A stretch of 12,574 nucleotides of DNA from Larix sibirica (lineage: Eukaryota; Streptophyta; Pinopsida; Pinales; Pinaceae): positions 1-12,574 of the forward strand of contig NWUY0300051017.1 in NCBI GenBank assembly GCA_004151065.3, in the 5' to 3' direction. The notes beneath the pieces were generated by a model, which saw only the letters and a program-made list of their open reading frames with translations, had not been told where the DNA came from and searched no databases. Positions 7,870-12,574 of this stretch are shown piece after piece (the stretch's first letter is position 1; each line of letters starts with the position of its first letter). Made by a program: the position numbers and the translations under genes.

Positions 7870-7959
7870 AATGTTAATGTTTGTAGTGTGGAACATTTTA
7901 TTAGTCTTTGTTTTCTGTATATCTTTTTAATGTTAATATTTGTTATGTGGAGTATTTAC
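7870..7959 (+). repeat. Imperfect direct repeat, ~31 bases, offset 59 (also 10083-10172)
   Basis: A segment beginning AATGTTAAT at 7870 recurs at 7929 with about 25 of 31 bases matching, sharing TTTGT and TGTGGA blocks. Repeats of this kind are common in LTR U3 regions, but here that is only a possibility. Confidence 0.5.
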
Positions 7960-7985
7960 CTGTAGAGTGTGTGGTCTTCCTTGAA

Positions 7986-7993
7986 TATAAATA
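7986..7993 (+). promoter_or_regulatory. TATA-like box TATAAATA (also 10199-10206)
   Basis: An exact match to the plant TATA consensus, downstream of the purine tract and the 59-offset repeat. In an LTR this would sit near the end of U3. In AT-rich DNA such a match is expected by chance, and no transcript start can be shown. Confidence 0.25.
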
Positions 7994-8656
7994 TTGAAGA
8001 ATCAATGTGTATGATTAAGAACAAAGCATTTGTTACAAAAGAGTGAGCATTAATCAGAGTACACTATGTAATATGCATTAAGTAATTAGTCATAGGGGAG
8101 TAAAACTTGCAAGTGCTTTAAGTTTGTTTTGTAATTGGGTGTTTACTTTTCATTACAAGATATACATCCCTCCTCAAACACTAAATCTAATCAATCAAAT
8201 AAAATGGTCTAGAATAGAGCATGTGTCATAACAAGTAATTAACTGCATAATGAATGTTGTGACTTGCATTTTAGAAAATATAATTCAAATTGATTATTGA
8301 TTCAGAGTAACCAGTCTCATAAGGGATTAAATTATGTAATTGCTTTGGAATTGTTTGAATTCATTAATGCATTTGTGTGTGTGAAGTTAGTATATGTTTT
8401 TAAAAGGGGACTAATTCTACACAAATAGTTATTGCACTACATAAGTTTACATACCCCCAGATTTTTAATTAAATGCAATGGGGTTTAGCATATAAATTGA
8501 TTGACAATGTGTAATGCATATATTTTGCAGGAGCTCAAATGACCTTATTATCGGGTAGGTATTTTGAAAAGGGGTTACCGTTTTACGTATATGCATTCCA
8601 ACATCTCACCCATACCAAGTTGTAAAGAACGTCACTACTTTCAATGCAATAAATTA

Positions 8657-8682
8657 TTTAATTTTTAAAAATAAAAATTAAA
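8657..8682. repeat. AT-rich inverted repeat, 10-bp arms (also 10870-10895)
   Basis: TTTAATTTTT (8657-8666) and AAAAATTAAA (8673-8682) are exact reverse complements around AAAAAT. Being pure A/T, it may be chance. No target-site duplication marks it as a MITE. Confidence 0.5.
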
Positions 8683-8775
8683 CTACTATAAAGAATAAAA
8701 TATGTTTTTCTAACATGGGAATTTTAATTCATAACTCCACATTCATCGGTGGAGAAAATCATAAGTCAGAAAGCC

Positions 8776-9350
8776 AAAGGCTTATTAATTTTATGGAAAG
8801 TTATGTGGAATCCATTTCAAGAATATGATGAGTCCTTATTAACTTCATGGAAAGTTATGTTGAATCCATTTTAAGAATATGATGAGCCTTAAACTAGTGT
8901 TTTCTCTCATAAAAGAAGATTCTCGTGAAAGACTTTATGGAAAGTTATGTTGAATCCATTTTAAGAATATGATGAGCCTTAAACTAGTGTTTTTTTTCAT
9001 AAAAAAAGATTCTCGTGAAAGGTAGAAGGACCTATCAATTATATGAAAGTTATGTTTAAATTCATTTTAATAGCATGATATAGTCCTAAATTAATGGTTA
9101 TTTTAAGTACAAAGATTATTATGAATTTTTTATTAAAAAGATTAATTAAAGTTAAGACTTGTCAATTCTATGAAAAGTTATGAGAAATTTATTTTAAAAA
9201 TATGATGAATTCTAAAAGATGGTTATTTTTTATAAGAAATGTTTTCTTAAAATTTTAAAAAACTTATCAATTCTATGGAAAGTTATATCAAATCCATTTT
9301 AATAACATGATGAGCCCTAATTAATAATTTTTCTTTTTTATTAAAAAAAT
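8776..9350 (+). repeat. Degenerate tandem array of ~100-bp units, copy 1
   Basis: The core ATGGAAAGTTATG, followed by a TTGAATCC-ATTTTAA-like block and then ATATGATGAG, recurs with core starts at 8793, 8847, 8937, 9043 (ATGAAAG), 9170 (ATGAAAAG) and 9275. Spacings are 54, 90, 106, 127 and 105. The units at 8847 and 8937 are almost identical over 85 bases, so they arose recently by tandem duplication; the others are strongly diverged. There are no unique spacers and no open frame. The duplication junction cuts the array inside an A-run. Confidence 0.85.
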
Positions 9351-9351
9351 N
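9351..9351. other. Single undetermined base (N) at the duplication junction
   Basis: The only ambiguous base in the window lies exactly between the last base of copy 1 and the first base of copy 2. In the intact continuation after copy 2 the matching base (11564) is T. This looks like a contig join or minimal gap rather than a random miscall. Confidence 0.95.
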
Positions 9352-10027
9352 TCAAGTGATTTTGAAAACCATTTTACAGTTGTTTATCATCATTGTTACA
9401 AGAATAGAAGGTTCTTGTAAACACAATCATTTTGGATGGAAGCTCAAGCAAGATTATGAATTCGACGCTTGAAGCATGTTCTACAAGTATTGGAGCTACT
9501 CATGCTCATCTTGGATCATGAAGAAAGTCATCAGATACCAGGTGGAATCTCGGTCAAATATTGGGTCAATACAGGAAATTCGTAGTCTATTCATTAACAT
9601 AATTCCAAATTTGAAGGAGGAACGATATCCCATATGCCAAGGTTGTAAATCTCGCAATAGGGATCATGTGGATCGATTTGATTGTAACGAATAAACCCAA
9701 TATATGATTTGAATGGAACTTAGTTGGATCATAAAGATACTTTGTATAAGTATCTGACTCATGTGGATAAAATCTCATCTCGATATTAGGGAATAGGATC
9801 CATGAATTCCTCATTTGGACTATGTGATAATTATAAAAGGATGAATGTGTCATATGTGAGGGGTGGATAGAATGATATAGAACTCTATGATTTGATACTT
9901 TGTAAATCTTCCAAGAGTTAATGGAAAATACCTTGATGTGATACTGGTTATGTGTTAACTTGTGAGCGCTTGAGTGCGTATTTGTGACTTAATTTTGAGA
10001 AAGGAGGCCCCCTTTCCTCATAGATAA
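9352..10027 (+). pseudogene. C-terminal part of the unidentified reading frame, copy 2
   Basis: This is the same decayed C-terminus as in copy 1. Here the stretch 9476-9694 is open for 72 codons because the in-frame TAG of copy 1 is CAG. It includes Y-P-I-C-Q-G-C (first Cys codon 9635-9637) and R-F-D-C before TAA at 9692-9694. Further frame changes are needed to reach the probable natural end at 10025-10027, as in copy 1. It has no upstream half: the copy begins abruptly after the N. A minus-strand open frame at 9587-9853 is the same shadow as in copy 1. Confidence 0.45.
9396..9420. repeat. Inverted repeat / hairpin, 9-bp perfect stem (mismatched twin at 7183-7207)
   Basis: TTACAAGAA (9396-9404) and TTCTTGTAA (9412-9420) pair perfectly around a 7-base loop. 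In copy 1 the same arms lie at 7183-7191 and 7199-7207, with G in place of T at 7202 breaking one pair. The outer stem equals that of the hairpin after pol (4282-4306), while the inner base pairs differ. It overlaps the unidentified reading frame. Confidence 0.75.
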
Positions 10028-10988
10028 TGATACTTTTCTATTTCTTTGTATAGTGGTTAGATCTGATTAGAATGTTGATTAGAATGTTAATGTTTGTAGT
10101 GTGGAACATTTTATTAGTCTTTGTTTTCTGTATATCTTTTTAATGTTAATATTTGTTATGTGGAGTATTTACCTGTAGAGTGTGTGGTCTTCCTTGAATA
10201 TAAATATTGAAGAATCAATGTGTATGATTAAGAACAAAGCATTTGTTACAAAAGAGTGAGCATTAATCAGAGTACACTATGTAATATGCATTAAGTAATT
10301 AGTCATAGGGGAGTAAAACTTGCAAGTGCTTTAAGTTTGTTTTGTAATTGGGTGTTTACTTTTCATTACAAGATATACATCCCTCCTCAAACACTAAATC
10401 TAATCAATCAAATAAAATGGTCTAGAATAGAGCATGTGTCATAACAAGTAATTAACTGCATAATGAATGTTGTGACTTGCATTTTAGAAAATATAATTCA
10501 AATTGATTATTGATTCAGAGTAACCAATCTCATAAGGAATTAAATTATGTAATTTCTTTGGAATTGTTTGAATTCATTAATGCATTTGTGTGTGTGAAGT
10601 TAGTATATGTTTTTAAAAGGGGACTAATTCTACACAAATAGTTATTGCACTACATAAGTTTACATACCCCCAGATTTTTAATTAAATGCAATGGGGTTTA
10701 GCATATAAATTGATTGACAATGTGTAATGCATATATTTTGCAGGAGCTCAAATGACCTTATTATCGGGTAGGTATTTTGAAAAGGGGTTACCGTTTTACG
10801 TATATGCATTCCAACATCTCACCCATACCAAGTTGTAAAGAACGTCACTACTTTCAATGCAATAAATTATTTAATTTTTAAAAATAAAAATTAAACTACT
10901 ATAAAGAATAAAATATGTTTTTCTAACATGGGAATTTTAATTCATAACTCCACATTCATCGGTGGAGAAAATCATAAGTCAGAAAGCC

Positions 10989-11662
10989 AAAGGCTTATTA
11001 ATTTTATGGAAAGTTATGTGGAATCCATTTCAAGAATATGATGAGTCCTTATTAACTTCATGGAAAGTTATGTTGAATCCATTTTAAGAATATGATGAGC
11101 CTTAAACTAGTGTTTTCTCTCATAAAAGAAGATTCTCGTGAAAGACTTTATGGAAAGTTATGTTGAATCCATTTTAAGAATATGATGAGCCTTAAACTAG
11201 TGTTTTTTTTCATAAAAAAAGATTCTCGTGAAAGGTAGAAGGACCTATCAATTATATGAAAGTTATGTTTAAATTCATTTTAATAGCATGATATAGTCCT
11301 AAATTAATGGTTATTTTAAGTACAAAGATTATTATGAATTTTTTATTAAAAAGATTAATTAAAGTTAAGACTTGTCAATTCTATGAAAAGTTATGAGAAA
11401 TTTATTTTAAAAATATGATGAATTCTAAAAGATGGTTATTTTTTATAAGAAATGTTTTCTTAAAATTTTAAAAAACTTATCAATTCTATGGAAAGTTATA
11501 TCAAATCCATTTTAATAACATGATGAGCCCTAATTAATAATTTTTCTTTTTTATTAAAAAAATTATTATGAAAGCACAAAAGAACTTGTCAATTCTATAG
11601 AAAGTTATGGAGAATCCATATAAATCTTAAATTAGTGTGTTTTTTTTCATAAAAGAGATTCT
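10989..11662 (+). repeat. Degenerate tandem array of ~100-bp units, copy 2, with its natural right end
   Basis: The same six units as copy 1, plus one more: the core reads ATAGAAAGTTATGG from 11597, 109 bases after the previous core (11488). It ends with a CATAAAAGAGATTCT patch like the tail of the young units. Copy 1 lacks this seventh unit because it stops at the N. Past about 11662 the pattern is lost. Confidence 0.85.
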
Positions 11663-11663
11663 T

Positions 11664-11727
11664 ATAAAACAAATACCAGTAAAAGACAAACTTCAATAAA
11701 ACAAAAACCAATAGAAGACAAAACTTT
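11664..11727 (+). repeat. 32-bp tandem duplication
   Basis: ATAAAACAAATACCAG at 11664 recurs as ATAAAACAAAAACCAA at 11696, and both are followed by an AGACAAA/AGACAAAA block. It is A-rich, lies right after the last array unit and has no coding content. Confidence 0.7.
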
Positions 11728-12574
11728 AATTAACACTATCATTTAGAGTAATAAAGTTGTAATAATTAAATCCATAAACTAAAAACTATATAATGAACCA
11801 CTAACACAATATTATAATTAGTTTGACCATAAAATGTTTTTGGCAATATAATTTTAATTGAAAAGACAAGTCAAAAATAGAAATGACAATTTAAATCAAG
11901 AATGCAAACATAGAAAAGAATGCACTCATTGCATTAATTCAAGATTAATCCACTTAATTTTTTAATAGACACTTTCTGTCTTATGTTGAATAGACATTTT
12001 CTTTTGCACTTCCATGAAAGCATTATAACATATTTAATGTGTTCAATAATGGTACATCTTTAATGTCTTCGATAAGGATATGATCGCCTTCTAATGTTTT
12101 CGATAAGGATATGATCACCTTGTTCATAATTATATATAATAAACCAAAGCTGATTTAAGTAGAACATCATCAATATAAATTATTAATGTACTAAAAGTAT
12201 GTATGAAATAATTTAATCAATTTTACTTGGTATTTTATATAATTATTTATATTTTTAAAATAAATAAACATAAAGTAAGTCAAATTTACATCTATATTCA
12301 TGGTTGTTGGGGTTATGGTAATTAGTAATTTATGATATTGGTCTGTGGTACTGTGGTATTGCATGTGAAGAAGACTACTTAAAGATTTGATAACTCCATT
12401 GCAAGGTGCCTAAGGAAACTGGAGTTGGCATGAGTGTGGCTAGTGATGGTTAGATTAGCCTTGCCTTGACTAGATTGGTTTAGAAGAATATATCTATTTC
12501 TTTAGTTGTCATTATGTTTATGTGCTTGATCTAATGACAATTTGAAAGATAAGAGGCTTCCTAAGATTGCTTCA
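11728..12574. other. AT-rich stretch with no recognisable gene
   Basis: Apart from the 31-bp tandem duplication at 12061 I see nothing coding. Bases 11730-12300 are very AT-rich. From about 12300 the composition becomes more G/T-rich, and AACTCCA/TGGAGTT (about 12391 and 12418) could form a weak 7-bp stem. The change in composition may mark the edge of another repeat, but no boundary can be placed. Confidence 0.45.
12061..12122 (+). repeat. 31-bp tandem duplication
   Basis: The 31 bases from TAATGTCTTCGATAAGG at 12061-12091 recur at 12092-12122 with three substitutions (C/T, G/A and a last-base C/G). The shared CGATAAGGATATGATC block is the most conserved part. No role can be assigned. Confidence 0.85.

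Larger units (their letters stand above)
7815..8775. other. Non-coding part of the duplicated unit (also 10028-10988)
   Basis: About 960 AT-rich bases with no open frame of note. Visible inside are an imperfect 31-base direct repeat (7870 and 7929), a TATA-like box (7986-7993), an AT-rich inverted repeat (8657-8682) and a small inverted repeat CTCCAC/GTGGAG (8735-8740 and 8749-8754). It follows the purine tract ending the reading frame, so it could be part of an LTR (U3 and onward), but I found no TG start or CA end, nor a second LTR to compare. Copy 2 has the same content. Confidence 0.5.
7139..9350 (+). repeat. Head-to-tail duplicated unit, copy 1 (2212 bp)
   Basis: Every base of this stretch can be paired with one 2213 bases downstream (9352-11563) with no insertion or deletion. 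I counted 14 substitutions: 11 between 7202 and 7387 (7202, 7216, 7248, 7276, 7294, 7326, 7340, 7352, 7366, 7385, 7387) and three at 8314, 8325 and 8342. The last ~1000 bases appear identical. The unit starts inside the unidentified reading frame and ends in an A-run within the ~100-bp tandem array. It has no TG/CA ends, no flanking target repeat and carries coding sequence, so it is not an LTR. Confidence 0.95.
9352..11563 (+). repeat. Head-to-tail duplicated unit, copy 2 (2212 bp)
   Basis: Matches copy 1 at a constant offset of 2213. In the first 250 bases copy 2 looks closer to the ancestral state: it has CAG (9539-9541) where copy 1 has stop TAG, and a perfect hairpin at 9396-9420 where copy 1 has a mismatch. 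Copy 2 runs into unique sequence on the right (from 11564), and copy 1 runs into unique sequence on the left (before 7139). That is what two overlapping contigs of one locus would give if placed end to end, and also what a true tandem duplication would give. Confidence 0.95.

Noticed and set aside
7139-11563. The two 2.2-kb copies as the LTR pair of one retrotransposon
   Set aside because: They touch head-to-tail with no internal region between them, carry the end of a reading frame, and lack TG/CA ends, a primer binding site and a target-site duplication.
8776-11662. CRISPR-like array
   Set aside because: The units are ~100 bp, degenerate along their whole length, of variable spacing and without unique spacers. 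The context is plant repeat DNA.

Overview
The window looks like AT-rich nuclear DNA from a plant, most likely a seed plant with a large transposon-filled genome; a conifer or other gymnosperm is my guess, not something the sequence proves. I see no intact gene, rRNA, tRNA or CRISPR array. All recognisable coding sequence is on the + strand and is decayed.

Bases 1-4116 are the remains of a Ty3/gypsy LTR retrotransposon that entered the window part-way through gag. The order is gag C-terminus, aspartic protease, reverse transcriptase (RT), RNase H, integrase zinc finger, integrase core, integrase C-terminus. This is the Ty3/gypsy order (integrase last), and the RT wording is closest to the Athila/Tat (OTA) branch. 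The protein changes frame about a dozen times and contains many stops. The RT aspartates survive, but the protease Asp, one RNase H Asp and all three integrase D,D,E positions are replaced. Neither LTR nor a primer binding site can be shown.

Bases 4117-4833 are non-coding apart from a near-perfect hairpin at 4282-4306. Bases 4834-7814 hold a second, equally broken reading frame of about 3 kb in the same orientation. I do not know its function. It may be an extra ORF carried downstream of pol by this element lineage, or a separate gene remnant. It has a patch around an E-R-W-F-K motif, a lysine-rich coiled-coil-like patch, and two CxxC motifs near its C-terminus.

Bases 7139-9350 are repeated head-to-tail at 9352-11563 with no length change (constant offset 2213) and about 14 substitutions. 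A single N at 9351 sits exactly on the junction. The unit contains the C-terminal fifth of the second reading frame, about 960 bp of non-coding sequence with a TATA-like box, and a degenerate tandem array of roughly 100-bp units. The N at the junction makes an assembly join of two alleles or overlapping contigs at least as likely as a genuine tandem duplication.

Bases 11564-12574 finish the array and then run into AT-rich sequence with two short tandem duplications and no gene. Nothing here looks like a working, undescribed biological system. The items most worth checking are the N-marked duplication and the unidentified 3-kb reading frame.
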